A stretch of 64,000 nt of DNA from Aspidiotus rigidus (GCA_035079385.1 JAVHKY010000048.1:1181501-1245500), one strand, 5' to 3'; shown: positions 9,749-21,244, numbered from the stretch's first letter. Notes: a model not told the origin generated them from the letters alone. Program-made: numbers and translations.

Positions 9749-10830
9749 TATAAGTTACCAGTATCGAACCATTTGATTGATTCGATTGATAAAATACTTG
9801 AATTAGAGGGGCTATAATTTCATACGATCTAGAATAATCAGGTTTTATTTTTCACAAAAAGCTGAAGGAAGATGCGATCATGAATCAATAAGTACCTATA
9901 CTAAGTTATCCTCCATTAAAATTTTGGTTCACATCTTCCAACATTATCAAACAATTTTAAATTTTGTTTTGTGTTTGTGAAATAAATCTGATCGGTCTCT
10001 TTTTTTTCAAAAAGTAAATTGACGTTGATCATCAACCAGAACAGAAAACCAGGGAAATATTTTGTATTGGTACTCTCATGAAATCTCGAGTTCAACTTTT
10101 GGCTACCTAGGCCTAATTCCACTTGGTTCCAAATTTCATAATTCACGAAAAACCGAAGCTAGATGCCATCGCAAGCGAATCAATAATACCCAATAAAATA
10201 TCTGCGTCTTCCGATATTATGGAACAATTTTCAGTTGCGTTTCGTTATTACCTACTTCTGAAATAAATCTCATCGTTTCTTAATTCAGTTCTCTTTCGAT
10301 TTCGAACAGTATCGCACTGAAACAGCAGAGTGATAATACGAAGGAAACAGAGGATGATGATACAATAGATCACGTTCTGTATTCATAGTTCGAACCACGA
10401 TTCTATCTATTCAATCGATCAAAAACACACCGAACTACTTTCTATTTCTCGGATCGACTTTCCTCACAAAACAAAACAGAAAACCAGGGCATTTATTTCG
10501 TATAATTATATGGATATTCTCAGGAAATCTTGAGTTGAACTTTTCGCTAGCTCTACTTTGTTCCGAATTTCATGATTCACGAAAAGTCGAAGCTAGATGC
10601 AATCATGAATAAATAATACCCACTAAAATATCTACGTCGTCCGATATTATCGGACAATTTGGAATTTCGTTTCGTTATTATTTCTGAAATAAATCTCATC
10701 GTTTGGGTGTTCTCTTCCGAGTCCGACTTCCCATTTCGAACTAGAACAGCCGAGTGATAATAATGACAGAATGATGATGATAATAAAACTTTTCTAGACC
10801 AATAAGAAAAAAGTATCAACTACGGCGATG

Positions 10831-11060
10831 ACCGACTGGTAGCACCCTTGATATCGCCATGTAGGACCGAGTGATCGCACCCCGGCGGCACCGACGGATT
10901 CCGCGGATGATGACAGAACGTACGAAATGTTTACAAAGCATGCTTTAGGATTCGTTGTTACCCCTCGTACCTCGTAAGTATGGCCGAATGTTGAAATATC
11001 TTCGTCGGTCAGACTGCCGTTATGTTGTTCGTATCAATCTCCAATTTTAAGCTGTTTCCA
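10831..11060 (+). other. Upstream region of MRPS18C, possible 5' exon
   Basis: A short open stretch at 10927-10973 starts ATGTTTACAAAG and ends at a consensus donor (CTC|GTAAGT). Its phase does not join the exon at 11061 in frame, so it is either a non-coding 5' exon or unrelated. I see no defined core promoter element. Confidence 0.3.
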
Positions 11061-11952
11061 ATGGTTCTACGCTTTAATTCAACTAACGGTCTAGTCAAAG
11101 AGTTTGCCCAAAAATCTATTGCCGAACGGAGTACTAATATGGTAACGATTATTCATGTGAAACTCATCAACAGACTTTTTCTTCAATAGATATGTTAATT
11201 ACTTTCATTGATGAAATTCATCATGAAGTATGAATTGTAATTTTTAATTGAGAACACATAAATGTCTTATCATGAACAGCTGATAACTGATTAGTTTTTC
11301 TGTGTACGAATTAATATTCATTTCAAGCTCAGAACATGACTTTTTGATTCAACAGCCGGTGAAAATGGTAAATCCGTTTATTCGAGAGAAACGAAAGTGT
11401 GTCTTATGCAAATACAGAATCACACCGAATTATAAGAACGTACGATTACTATCACAATTCGTATCAGGCTTCACGGGCAAAGTTTATTCGAGGAACATAA
11501 CTGGTTTATGTCAGGAACAACAAGTTGCTATGCAATTCGCCATTCATCGAGCTATCCTATCTGGTAGAAATAAGTATTCGTGATTGTATTGTAAAGGCCG
11601 CGCTAGACGATCAAGATTTTCGTCAATTTTTAAAAAAATCGAGTTTTAAACGAAATTATTGACGGTATCATCAATAAAATTCAAACAGAATTGAATTTTA
11701 TTGATGCACCTTCAAGTTTCCACGTGAAGAACTCGTATAAACTCGATTTTTCAAAAACTTGACGGGGAAAATTGACGAAAATCTTGATCGTCTAGCGCGG
11801 CCTTACGTGTGCGTCGGTTTGTCTATTTGATTAGTATCATCTACTGGTTTACATTTCTAGGTTTGATGGCGAGTTACTATCGAGATCCCGAGTTTGCCCA
11901 TGATCCGAAATTGTTTGATCCTGACAATCCATTCAGACCCCATAGATATTAG
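11061..11952 (+). CDS. MRPS18C: Mitochondrial ribosomal protein S18C (bS18m)
   Basis: This is a component of the small mitochondrial ribosomal subunit. Three exons (11061-11141, 11356-11563, 11861-11952) join with phases 0 and 1 at GT-AG borders to give 126 aa; human MRPS18C is about 142. The core is unmistakable: NPFIREKRKCVLC, then KNVRLLSQFVSGFTGKVY and RNITGLC, with C42, C45 and C79 in the S18-type metal-binding positions. The tail has ASYYRDPEFAHDPKLFD, like the YKDPAYLKDPK tail of the human protein. Residues 1-30 are basic and lack acids at the start, as in a mitochondrial presequence. That exon 1 is supported by splice phase only, not by conservation. A MITE occupies most of intron 2. 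The 3' end faces SFR1. Confidence 0.9.
11594..11804. mobile_element. MITE in MRPS18C intron 2
   Basis: The inverted ends AAGGCCGCGCTAGACGATCA and the complement extend about 38 bp with few mismatches. A second internal inverted segment (ATTGAATTTTATTGATG type) suggests a foldback structure. It is non-coding and lies wholly within the intron, leaving both splice sites intact. Confidence 0.8.
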
Positions 11953-12017
11953 ATACAGACCATGTAATGATATTAGCGTTAAAATGACAATTGAAAATAA
12001 ATTTATATGTATACTTT

Positions 12018-12820
12018 TTAATCATAAAATTCTGCTATTGTATTGGAAAAATGTACAAGTTCTCCTGGAATACCTAAAAAATCCAGAAGATTAACCATCG
12101 CACAACCGTCGGGGCGTTCTTGTCTCTCCCTTAGAAGTTCATTTAACGCCTGTTGACAGCCAAGTCGCCATTTCGAAATGAGATCATTCATTGCTTGTAA
12201 ATTGTGCTAAAAACAACAGATTCATTCAAGTAATTAACTTCAATAACTTTCATCGAACCACCGAATGGCTCTGAAACTCTAAATTGAAATCAACCAACAA
12301 ATATGAAAACAGCAAATACCTTCTTCGCGTTTATTAATTGGGACTCGAGATCAAAAATTTGAGTTCTTTTAAGGGATATGCGTTCTCCTATCGAGATGAT
12401 CTGTAATTTAATTGCTTTGTGATTTAGTTCAGAATGTAGCTCATTTTCAAAATTGGAGTTGAATGATGAGTCTTCCGAACGTGACATTTGAAATCCGATT
12501 CCCGCATGATGTGGGATTTGAGCTGAATTTCCTTGTAGTTGTTCTTTCGTGTTTGAAGTTGTAAAAATACGAGACACTGCAAGCTTTGGCCGTTTCAAAG
12601 TAAGTTGTGGTGAATCTACAGATGACGATGAGGAATTGTTCATAGAATTCAAAATGATATTTCCAGAATGACGGAAGAAAGCGTTTTGAGAATCAGAGAC
12701 AACATTTATCGATGAATCTATCCGCTGAGGGGCTGAAACGGACAGAGTAGAACCAACTGATTTTCTTTTCAAGCCCATTCGTCGGCATGGCGTGAACAGA
12801 GATTTTTCATTCGAACTCAT
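12018..12820 (-). CDS. SFR1: Swi5-dependent recombination repair protein 1 (SFR1/Mei5 family)
   Basis: With Swi5, SFR1 stimulates Rad51 strand exchange in homologous recombination in the nucleus. Two exons (12320-12820 and 12018-12206) join in phase 0 at GT-AG borders to give 229 aa. The first ~120 residues are Ser/Asn-rich and low in structure, with TPCRRMGLKRK near the start. From about residue 130 a helical, probably coiled-coil segment begins. The C-terminus (SKWRLGCQQALNELL, then MVNLLDFLGIPGELVHF and a final EF) matches the conserved family signature W..q..L.eLl...LL...gi...L..., including W180. Vertebrate SFR1 has the same plan. The stop lies 65 bp from the MRPS18C stop on the other strand, so their 3' UTRs probably overlap. 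Confidence 0.8.
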
Positions 12821-12993
12821 AATTTGAGCAGGTTTTCACATTAAAGACAAGAGAAAATTGTAAAGTGAAGAAAAGCAACTCGACTCCCTATTCCCTAACT
12901 ACGGAAGTAGTTCGATAATACCAATAGTTATACTAAATACTTCCGAAGGAAATGATTTACCTCGTTTGAGTTCGAGAGGCTCACTGTCCTTGA

Positions 12994-13298
12994 GAATTCG
13001 GGCCCAACAGCGCTAGCTTCGCTGATAACGCAACCGGGTACATAATAGACATTGCGGGTATCGAGGTGAGCGGGTAGTAACTGTTTTCATAAAATTTCAA
13101 TGTATTTCAAAACTGATAATTTCATTTGAAAGGAAATTTTATGATCAGGAAATTTAGTTCTTTCAATTTTTTCAAAAAATTGCTTCTTTCCAAAGATATT
13201 TCAAATTGAAATTACATTGAAACAAATGCAATTTTTTCCTTCACCCCAGTTCCATTTTCGCGACTACAGCGAACCTAGCGGTTGTAGGGCCCGAATTG
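12994..13298. mobile_element. MITE with AATTCGGGCCC ends
   Basis: The left end AATTCGGGCCC...CGCTAGCTTCGCTG is mirrored on the right (CAGCGAACCTAGCG...GGGCCCGAATT) over about 31 bp. The interior is AT-rich and non-coding. Confidence 0.65.
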
Positions 13299-13312
13299 AA
13301 TTTGAAAAATAC

Positions 13313-13690
13313 TAGCAAGTTGTCACTGTATTAATTTAATATTTTAGACATTTCATTTCTCCTTATTTTTTGGAATTAAAAAATGTATTTTTTTTATTTT
13401 TTGATACTTGTGTCATCTAAATTTTCAAATATTTCTTCATATTGCCTATCACTCATAACAAAACAGAAGAAGTAAGGAATTGTCAATGAATAATTGACAT
13501 AAGACAAAACAAATTTTTTATGGAGAACATGTGAATACAGGAATAATTTTTAATAACCTCGGTAAATAATGTAGAAATTCCTATTCTGGAAAATAATGGA
13601 AAAAAAAAAAATAATAAAAAATAACAGAAATTCTGTAGATAACTTTTCTCTGGACCTGTATTCAAAATTTTTGTGCAAACTCTCCATCTT
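13313..13690 (-). mobile_element. Helitron 3'-end fragment, relative of the Helitron at 47.7-57.8 kb
   Basis: On the minus strand this stretch ends in CTAG at 13313. It shares long similarity with 47738-47796 (TTTAGACATTT, TTGGAATTAAAAAAT) and then with 52302-52490 (GATACTTGTGTCATC, ATTTCTTCATATTGCCTATC). The two target segments are contiguous here but are separated at 47.8-52.3 kb, so this copy shows the uninterrupted arrangement. It lacks the GGCGCGCC hairpin. Confidence 0.6.
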
Positions 13691-14099
13691 TTTCAGTCTT
13701 CTACATCTATCTCCTCTAATTATCCGTACCGTAATAATTGATTCTACGTGTCGTCTTCCTGCAATCTGCAAATGAATAGAAGAAAAAGGTTTCGATTCTA
13801 AGATTAGTTGATTCATTTTCTCATTTCGCTTTCACTTTTTCTTCTCAAGGTCCTTAATATATTCTTTCGGCTCCACTCACCTCCAGCTAACAGTTATTTT
13901 TGACGTCGAGTCCGTATTTTTGTAATTCACTATTCTGTAAGTATTCTTCTGTCAGATCGTGATGACGTCAAGTCCTTCTCCAGTTTATAATCCAAGTCAA
14001 CTACCTACCAATTTAAATTAAGTTTTAATTGGCAACCTTTTCTATAGGGGGGTTCTTGAAAATTGTGATGTCTTGTCATTTGCCAAGAACAATTGTTAA
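13691..14099. other. Intergenic, no feature recognised
   Basis: AT-rich, non-coding. Weak similarity to the Helitron 3' untranslated region may extend into the first part. Confidence 0.35.
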
Positions 14100-14403
14100 G
14101 GGTATGCTCTACCTTCAATGAAATGGTAACTTGGAATACCTCTCAGGAGACTAATATTGCACAGAATGCGATGAAACTTTGGAAATTTATTGTTTGAGGT
14201 TACAGAAATACCGCCAATTGGTTCTGAGCGCGTAATATCCATAATTATTTTTTACAATTTCCAATATACACTACTTGTAAACTAATTAGCGGTATTTCTG
14301 TAACCTTGAACAATAAAACTCCGAAGTTTCATCGCATTCTGTGCAATATTAGACTCCTGAGAGGTATTCCAAGTTACCATTTCATCGAAGGTAGAGCATA
14401 CCC
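14100..14403. mobile_element. MITE/foldback element with ~110-bp inverted repeats (GGGTATGCTCTACCTT)
   Basis: GGGTATGCTCTACCTTC opens the left arm and its complement closes the right. The arms continue through GGTAACTTGGAATACCTCTC and AGAATGCGATGAAACTT with few mismatches. A lone end of the same family is at 39967-39985. The element is non-coding. Confidence 0.8.
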
Positions 14404-14524
14404 AGTTTTTTCAATTCCTCCTCCTGTCATATAAATGTTGGAAATTAAAATTCCATATTCCTCTCTCATCATATATAGCTTGAAAATTAAAATTATCCCA
14501 AGATACCCTCTTGTCATAATTGTA

Positions 14525-15215
14525 TAGCTCGATGTACAAAATTTTTTCAATTTCAACTCATCTGGTGGTTCAATGTTTTCCAAGATCCTCTCCTGTCATA
14601 CATATAGCTCAATTCCCATAATGTTTCAAATGTTTTTAAATCTGACTCATTTGATAGAAAACATTTTTCCTAACCCCCGTCTATCATATACAGCTTAAAA
14701 GTCCTAATTTTTCCAATTTTTCCGATTCCCTCCAGCTTTAGTTAGCTCAATTTTAGAAAGTTTATCAAATCCAACCCGTTTTTTTGGGACTTTAATTTTG
14801 AATTCAATTCTCAATATTGAAATCAATCCATCCCATAGAAGAGGATCTGTGAATTCCTTGTTTAACTTTGTTTAACGCCATTGTTTTTCATTATAACTTT
14901 CAATTCAACTTTTTTGGTTGAATAATATAATCCTGATTAAAATCTTCATTATAATATTCATTTAGTCAACATCCCTGCGGTATCGCTCCCTCTATTTTTC
15001 CCGAATACACGTCTCTCACATTAGGTTTCAGCTTATAATTTCCAACCCCATCTCAAGAATAAAACACACCCACATATTCTTCATACTCCATCATTTACTT
15101 AATCATCAGAAACTTTTATTCGGATTTTGGTTGACATCAGTTATCCTCAATACAATGAAACTGCTTGCACGCTTAAAAACTTCACTCTCTCACCTAAAAT
15201 TATTACTGACTATAT
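14525..15215. repeat. Dispersed ~690-bp repeat, inverted copy at 26090-26785
   Basis: Reading this interval backwards and complemented gives the sequence at 26090-26785 over its whole length at moderate identity. Shared landmarks include the GGTGGTTCAATGTTTTC and AATGGCGTTTACAAAG stretches. No terminal motif or long coding frame shows its class. Confidence 0.65.
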
Positions 15216-15853
15216 TTCAGAAGAATTACACACTTGTAACTTAGAAATTTATGTCAATAGTCAATTTATAGGAGTTAAAAATTTAAAAACAAAAAGGGCA
15301 AAAATTTGAAAATGAACAAACCAATATAAAATTAAACTAAAAAATATAAAGTTTATAAAATAAAATTAAACAAAAGTCAAAAATAGTCGAAAAATTTCCA
15401 AGGTTAGGTAGTGGAGCAGCAATGGCTTCATACAACTTATTCTCACTTGCACAATGCAAATAATGATAAATATTCATTGTAATATCGACACTATTAGGCC
15501 TATATGCCGGCTGGATTATAAAATAGATTGAACGATTCCCAAAATAATAAATCGAATTCCTCCAGAATGGATAAAGAGTAATTTGCTGAAATTGTTGACA
15601 AAGAGCATAGATTAGTAGTACCTATGAACATCTATCATAGGTCAGGAATAATTTAATCGAGTAAAAGAAGTATAAACACGAACAGCAATAATCTTGAATC
15701 CAAAATGAAAAAACGAAGTGAAGACCTTCTATAGATTAGTTTACAAATCACAACAGAAATGAATTCGAAAGCTATAATAAATTCGAAATTCGAATAAATA
15801 ATAATTATTAATTCGAATAATGTTCATCGACATTAATTTGTTACCTACTACAT
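15216..15853. other. Intergenic, no feature recognised
   Basis: AT-rich sequence without recognisable exon or terminal repeat. Confidence 0.35.
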
Positions 15854-15885
15854 TGACTATATATTACTTCGTAACCCAGACGTAC

Positions 15886-16096
15886 AGTCCTATTGTTATG
15901 AACGGTGTCGTTTTGCTGGAAACGACAACGTGAGTGCGCTGCGTGTTAACCAGTAGAGTAAAAGAGAAAAAACATCGCTGAACATCGTTCCCTCTCCGTT
16001 ACACCTACGTCTTGACATCTGGCGCGATCTGTTATTCGTATCCAACGTAATCCAAGAAAACGACACCGTTTATAACAATAGGACTGTACGTCTGGT
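15886..16096. mobile_element. MITE with CAGACGTACAGTCCTATTG inverted ends
   Basis: The left end CAGACGTACAGTCCTATTG and the right end CAATAGGACTGTACGTCTG are perfect complements. Inner parts (AACGGTGTCGTTTT and AAACGACACCGTT) extend the inverted repeat. A diverged relative of the right half is at about 18495-18580 (GGCGCGATCTGTTATT...GTACGTCTG). Confidence 0.8.
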
Positions 16097-16357
16097 GCCT
16101 ACTACTACAACTACAATTAACAATAAAAATTCGTCTTCAATCTTTTACTATTTATCATACCTAGGACGATAAATAGTCAAAGTCTTCAATGTACGTATGT
16201 ACACGTCAACCATTTGTTTTCAAAATGTTCCGGCACTGATGAGAAAATGAGAAACACGGTCGCTACACACCAGGCGGATCGAAAAAGCCAAAAAACAATT
16301 CGTCGGCCGTTTAGTGATAAGTAGTGATAGCTTCGCTTTAGTAATATAGATGACAAC

Positions 16358-16847
16358 TATAGATACCTAAAAGAGACAAGATAGCTAACTTCGTTAGTTC
16401 TAGTGTTCCACCGCACGCCAACACAGCGACACAGTATTCTTGGGCTAAATTAACATTGCGCTTATGGATGTTTTTCAGTTTTCATCAATTATCTCGGAAA
16501 CCGTTCATTTTTATGAAAAAATGAAGAGAACAAAATTTATTCCCCTTGTAATTTCCTATCAAATGAGACCTACTTTGAATTTTTTTTTCAAAATTTGAAA
16601 TAGGTCTCATACGATAGGAAATTACAAGGGGAATAAATTTTGTTATTTTCATTTTTTCGTAAAAATAAACGGTTTCCGAGATAATTGATGAATACTGAAA
16701 AACGTCCATAAGCGCAATGTTAACTTAGCCCTACAATACAGTGGCGCTATCTCTCGGCACGTAAATTAGCTCGACAAAAATTGGGTACCGGATTTTAACA
16801 CAGCGCATATGGAGAGTTAGCTATCTTGTCTCTTTTAGGTATCTATA
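16358..16847. mobile_element. hAT-like non-autonomous element, 8-bp target duplication ATGACAAC
   Basis: The ends TATAGATACCTAAAAGAGAC and its complement form a perfect inverted repeat that extends through AAGATAGCTAAC. ATGACAAC is present exactly at 16350-16357 and 16848-16855, an 8-bp duplication as made by hAT transposases. A second long hairpin at 16437-16735 occupies the interior and is probably a nested insertion. Confidence 0.88.
16437..16735. repeat. Long nested hairpin (~145-bp arms)
   Basis: The arms begin GGGCTAAATTAACATTGCGC and its near complement. They continue nearly perfectly through TTCCCCTTGTAATTTCCTAT to a small loop around 16585. It lies inside the element at 16358-16847. 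It would form a very stable hairpin RNA if transcribed. Confidence 0.8.
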
Positions 16848-17225
16848 ATGACAACCTTCCAGGATTCAGAACGCCGAAGAAGCTGATGTGGCAACATTGC
16901 GCTCCAAGAAAATAGGCGGCGTAACCTACACTAGGTAGCGCTAAATACAAAGGTGAACATTAATTTTTTTCTTACGGACCAAATACATGCGTTAGTTCAA
17001 ACGAATTTTCTGAAGCTATTTGACTTTTAATCAAGAGAAGTGTGAGAATCAAAGTTGTAGCGAATTCTGAAACGAACATTTTTTGTAATAAACAATTTTT
17101 TCTGAAGCTCATACTCAAATCGGAAAACAGAATTGAAAAACTGTTAGGAGATACACAAATTTAACCATGATCACCTTTGTATGCAGGGCTACCAACATTG
17201 CAAACTCCAAGTTAGGCCGCCTATA

Positions 17226-17908
17226 AGCCTCTCACACTTGGCGTTTGTTTACATTTTTTTTATTGTACACGTAGTCATATAGACTAAATCGCCGTGACGT
17301 CATTCACGGACATTCACTGATAACAAGGCGATGTTTGCTCCGCAATGACTTACCCCAACTTACGCGTAAGTTCAAAACAAAAAAAATGCTCCGTAAGAAA
17401 TACACGGGAACGTTTCGATCTTACGTTCAGATTTGAAAACAAGAAATAAGTTAAGAACCGCAGGTACATTTTCAAAGACATGAGAACTTCCTGATTCTAA
17501 ATATAAACACCTAATTGCTTACTTATTTCCAATTTTTTAATTTGAGCGTATGATCGAAATGATCCCTGTGTATTCTTATGGGAATCGATATCCTACTTTG
17601 AACTGATACAGTATACTATCGCATTCTCTCGATTCCTGTTATCAGTAAATGTTCATGAATGACGTCAAGGCGATTTAGTCTATTATCAAAATGAGAAAAT
17701 TCAGATTGAAAAATTGACAAAATTCTTGGAAGTTTTGGGCAAATTTTCAGTTTTGCTTCTTTACGGGATGGTAAAATGTAAATATAATCCACAAAATTAC
17801 AAAAATTATTTGAAAATAAAAACTTGAAATTTGGTTTGACTACGAGTTTGATAACAAATCAGGCAAACGCTTATACTGTCCGCATTAAAATCCGAAGTGT
17901 GAAAGGCT
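17226..17908. mobile_element. MITE copy A (AGCCTTTCACACTT family), carrying a nested element
   Basis: The ends AGCCTCTCACACTTGGCGTT and AAGTGTGAAAGGCT mark a member of the same family as 17913-18190. Removing the insertion at 17280-17682 leaves about 280 bp, the length of copy B. The copies are in opposite orientation and separated by only TTAT. Confidence 0.8.
17280..17682. mobile_element. Nested TIR element inside MITE copy A
   Basis: TAGACTAAATCGCC and GGCGATTTAGTCTA are exact complements and extend through TGACGTCATTCA. Copy B gives the empty site (GTCATATTATC), so the insertion boundaries are read directly. The flanks are consistent with a 2-bp TA/AT duplication. Confidence 0.85.
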
Positions 17909-17912
17909 TATA

Positions 17913-18190
17913 AGCCTTTCACACTTCCAGTTCTTAAAGCAGATAGTAGCGTTTTCCTGATTTGTTATCAAACTCGTAGTCAAACAAAAATTCAAGTTTT
18001 AATTTTTAAATAATTTTTGTAATTTTGTGGATTATATTTACATTTTACCATCTTGTAAAGAAGCAAAAATAAAAATTTGCTCGAAACTTCCAAGAATTTT
18101 GTCAATTTTTCAATCTGAATTTTCTAATTTTGATAATATGACTACGTGTATGATAAGAAAAATCTAAACAAACGCCAAGTGTGAAAGGCT
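17913..18190. mobile_element. MITE copy B, head-to-head with copy A
   Basis: It begins AGCCTTTCACACTTCC and ends CGCCAAGTGTGAAAGGCT. Its interior is the reverse complement of copy A at high identity. Copy B is uninterrupted. Confidence 0.8.
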
Positions 18191-20598
18191 AGTCGGATCA
18201 CGAACCACGAATCACTTGACTCATATTTGACTCGAATCACGACTCACGACTTCACAAGTCCTGTTTATAGAAAAATATTTGGGTCACAATTCACGAATCA
18301 TTGCTTCAATTTCCACAGTTTGGCAAATCACGAATCACATTTAATGATTTGTGATTCGTGATTTGTGAATTGTGATTCGTCAAATTATGGCGAATTTCAA
18401 CTCAATTTGATTTTTTTTTTTGATATTGGAATTGAAAATTGACGAGGCCAGAGAGAGAGAACGACGATTAACAAAAAACCTTCGATTATATACCTCTTAT
18501 GGACCTGGCGCGATCTGTTATTTGCTTCCAACGTGCGTCCGAAAACCGACAACATTTTAACAATAGGTTTGTACGTCTGCTTACGAAGTGTATATAGTCA
18601 ATGTGAGAACTCTTAACGTAGCCAGCGCGGGTGAGTGCGCGGAGGAGTAACAGCTTCTACTCCTTCCGCAATCAACCGCGTTGTCTATTCCGAGTCCTCC
18701 GAATCTCATTTTCTTATCATATCATTCCACGGATAAACGTTGTCTTAGCTCAGTCCATAAGAGGTATACAGTCAAGGCAAAAAACAAAAGATTCTTAAAA
18801 TTTGACAAATCAAACAAAACGATTCAAATCACAAATCTTTAGTCGTGAAAGGATCTGAAACACAAATCTCATCAGAAAAATGATCCGAGTCACGAATTAC
18901 AAAAATAGGGTTCTACACCTGATGGGTATTTGCGGACGATGTTTTGTGTGCAAAAAATTTTTTCCTCATAAGAGCCCATGTTAAATTCATATTTTTCAAT
19001 GAATTTAACTCGAGAACGGCTCAATATATTTTTTTTACACGACCCGCATAGAAATAATCAGCAGGAAGGGTCTCTGGGTAAGAATATTTGAAATGACCAT
19101 GAATAACGATCAGCTGGATAAGAGTATTCTGCGCTCAATAGACCTTTTTCCTATGATATCACAAGTCATGCCTTACAGCTGAATCTGCGGTCTGAGTGAA
19201 TGTGAGTGAACAACAAAAATGTAAACAACTTTTTCCCCATTTAATTAATACAGTGATAACGTTTAGTAGTTTTCCAAGTATTGGGATGTTGACCCAAGTT
19301 GCGTAAGTTGGTAGCCGTGCTCAAACATGTGGGGGATAATTTTAAACGTACCATGCTTCATGATGGGGAATTTGCAATTTTCAAATACGATTTAAATTAT
19401 TACAATTTGTTATATCAAAAAATTATATCCCATAAATCGTTTAAACACTTCAAGAGAATCGATAACTGAAAGAAGTAATTCTAATGGTGAAGTATCGAGT
19501 CATCTACGACTAATTGAAAATCTCGTTTCTTATGGCCGAATACCTTGAACGTAAACTCGTCACCCAGAAATTCAAGCGAGTGCGGCGAGAGAGGAAGGCG
19601 ATTCTAGCGCTACCAAACATAGGTAAACATCCCAATTGTTACTTCTAAGAGGTAGAACAATAATTGCGAACGTCAAAACAAGAGTCGCTCACTGGTGGCA
19701 TCACCAAAATTCCGAGGATCCGTATAATTTTTGTCGTATTGTAAACGGAAGAAAATGAAACTTCGCTCGCTCTGTGCAAAGTTGAGAGTGAATTAATCCA
19801 AAAATTTTGAATGAACGACTTATTTTCCCAACTTTCATCTATTGATAAAACAAGTTATTGTATCATGATGAGTCATGATGAGAACAATTCCTGCTAAAAA
19901 CTTTACCTCTATTTTGTAGAGTTTTAGTACAACTGGAAACCATTGATCCTCGGAACTTTTACATGCAATTCCATTGCGACGGTAGCGCCCTCGACGGACG
20001 CGACGTTCCGAATAGAAATGGTATGGCTTAAAAGATCGATGAAAGCAGGCCTCTACTTGATAAATCTAATTACCAGGGTCTTTGAAAATCTACAATTTTT
20101 AATTATTGATTGTCTAGACAACTCATTTTTTCCCTAATGGGAATCCACATGTAAAGTCCGTTGTTTACATTTTACTTATTCACTCGGTTCGGAGCGAAGG
20201 GAAAGGGTAACTGCAGCAACAGGAAGTCAGCAGTGGCCCGTGACGTCACGGGAAAAGAATATATGTGGATGAAAATAACCGGGAAAAATGATCATCAATC
20301 ATTTGTTTGTATCAGGAAAAATTTTGAAATTTTCAAGGTATTTAAGAACATATTTTTGGTTTCTTCTCATTTCCTTCTGAAAAAGTGAACAATTAATCAA
20401 ATTTCCATTTTCTCCTCATGGTAATTGCTTAGTCCATGTAATGGAAGTTCGTTTATGTTTTTACTTCTCTTCAATACCAATGAAAGCTGATATCAAAACC
20501 AAGTTCATTTTTGATATGACGGTGGACAAGAAGGATATAGCTCTGTCACATTCCCATTTAAACTGAAAATACTATACATCATTTTTTCCATTTATTCA
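18191..20598. other. Intergenic, simple and dispersed repeats
   Basis: 18200-18420 is dominated by imperfect GATTCGTGATT/AATCACGAATC motifs that can pair with each other. 18495-18606 is a relic of the 15.9-kb MITE with a TTGACTATATA-type end. The remainder has no recognised exon. The frames at 19943-20137 and 20161-20388 lack domains and splice context. Confidence 0.45.
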
Positions 20599-20609
20599 AT
20601 GCTCTTTTC

Positions 20610-20790
20610 TATCCGCACAAGATCTCAATCTTATTATAGAAAAATCACAAAGAAATTGAACGACTATCATCAATCCGCACAAGATCTCAATATTATAGGA
20701 AAAGCACAAAAAAAAATTGAAAAATCTTGTCTATCCGCATGTGATATTAGAATACAAAAATCACCAGAAAAATTTAGAGGCTCTTGTCTG
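20610..20790 (+). repeat. Three ~75-bp tandem repeats
   Basis: ATCCGCACAAGATCTCAAT recurs at 20613, 20671 and, diverged, 20732, each followed by an A-rich AGAAAAATCACAAA-like stretch. The 96-aa frame across them is lysine-rich and is best read as a repeat artefact. Confidence 0.55.
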
Positions 20791-21244
20791 ATTCTACAGA
20801 ATAATCACAAAAAAAAGGAGAAAAAAAACAAACAAATTACAATTGAGAAAAAAAAACTTACAAGGAAATTAGTTATGAAGGAAAGGTAGCACATCAAATC
20901 ACAAACAAAGAGCAGAGAAAGAGAGGAAGAAACTTTAGTTAGACTTCTTTGAATTTAGTCCTTTGGCTTTTCCGCCATCAGGTTAGCCTCGCAGCTCTCA
21001 GCCTCTCATTACTCATCAGTATTCAAACATTTAATGAACAGCAAACCCCGGCAGTGAGCAAACACTTGCGGCATGCCTTGTGATCCAAGTTTGCATTTCT
21101 CAATATTGTTAACATGGTACTGCATACCAACAGGTTCCTGCTTTTTGGCAACCAGTTTACCTTGTTGAGACTGTACTGTAAAATGGCCAAACACTTTAAT
21201 TGATTAGAAATATTATTGTGATACCTGATAATGATAACAATCAA

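Larger units (their letters stand above)
7870..10830. repeat. Tandem array of ~430-bp units, interrupted by a mariner-like element
   Basis: Recurring blocks show the array: ATTCTATCTA near 7965, 8190 and 10400; CCAGG followed by a TTTATTTTGT-like stretch near 8325, 10045 and 10485; and GAAATAAATCT near 8580, 9978, 10260 and 10690. The order of blocks is kept between copies, so the units are head-to-tail. One copy is split by the element at 8715-9748. No coding potential is seen. Confidence 0.65.

Noticed and set aside
10927..10973. First coding exon of MRPS18C (MFTKHALG... ending at a GTAAGT donor)
   Set aside because: Its phase does not fit the acceptors at 11051 or 11356; retained only as a possible 5' non-coding exon.
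20599..20889. 96-aa lysine-rich frame
   Set aside because: It reads through ~75-bp tandem repeats and A-rich DNA.
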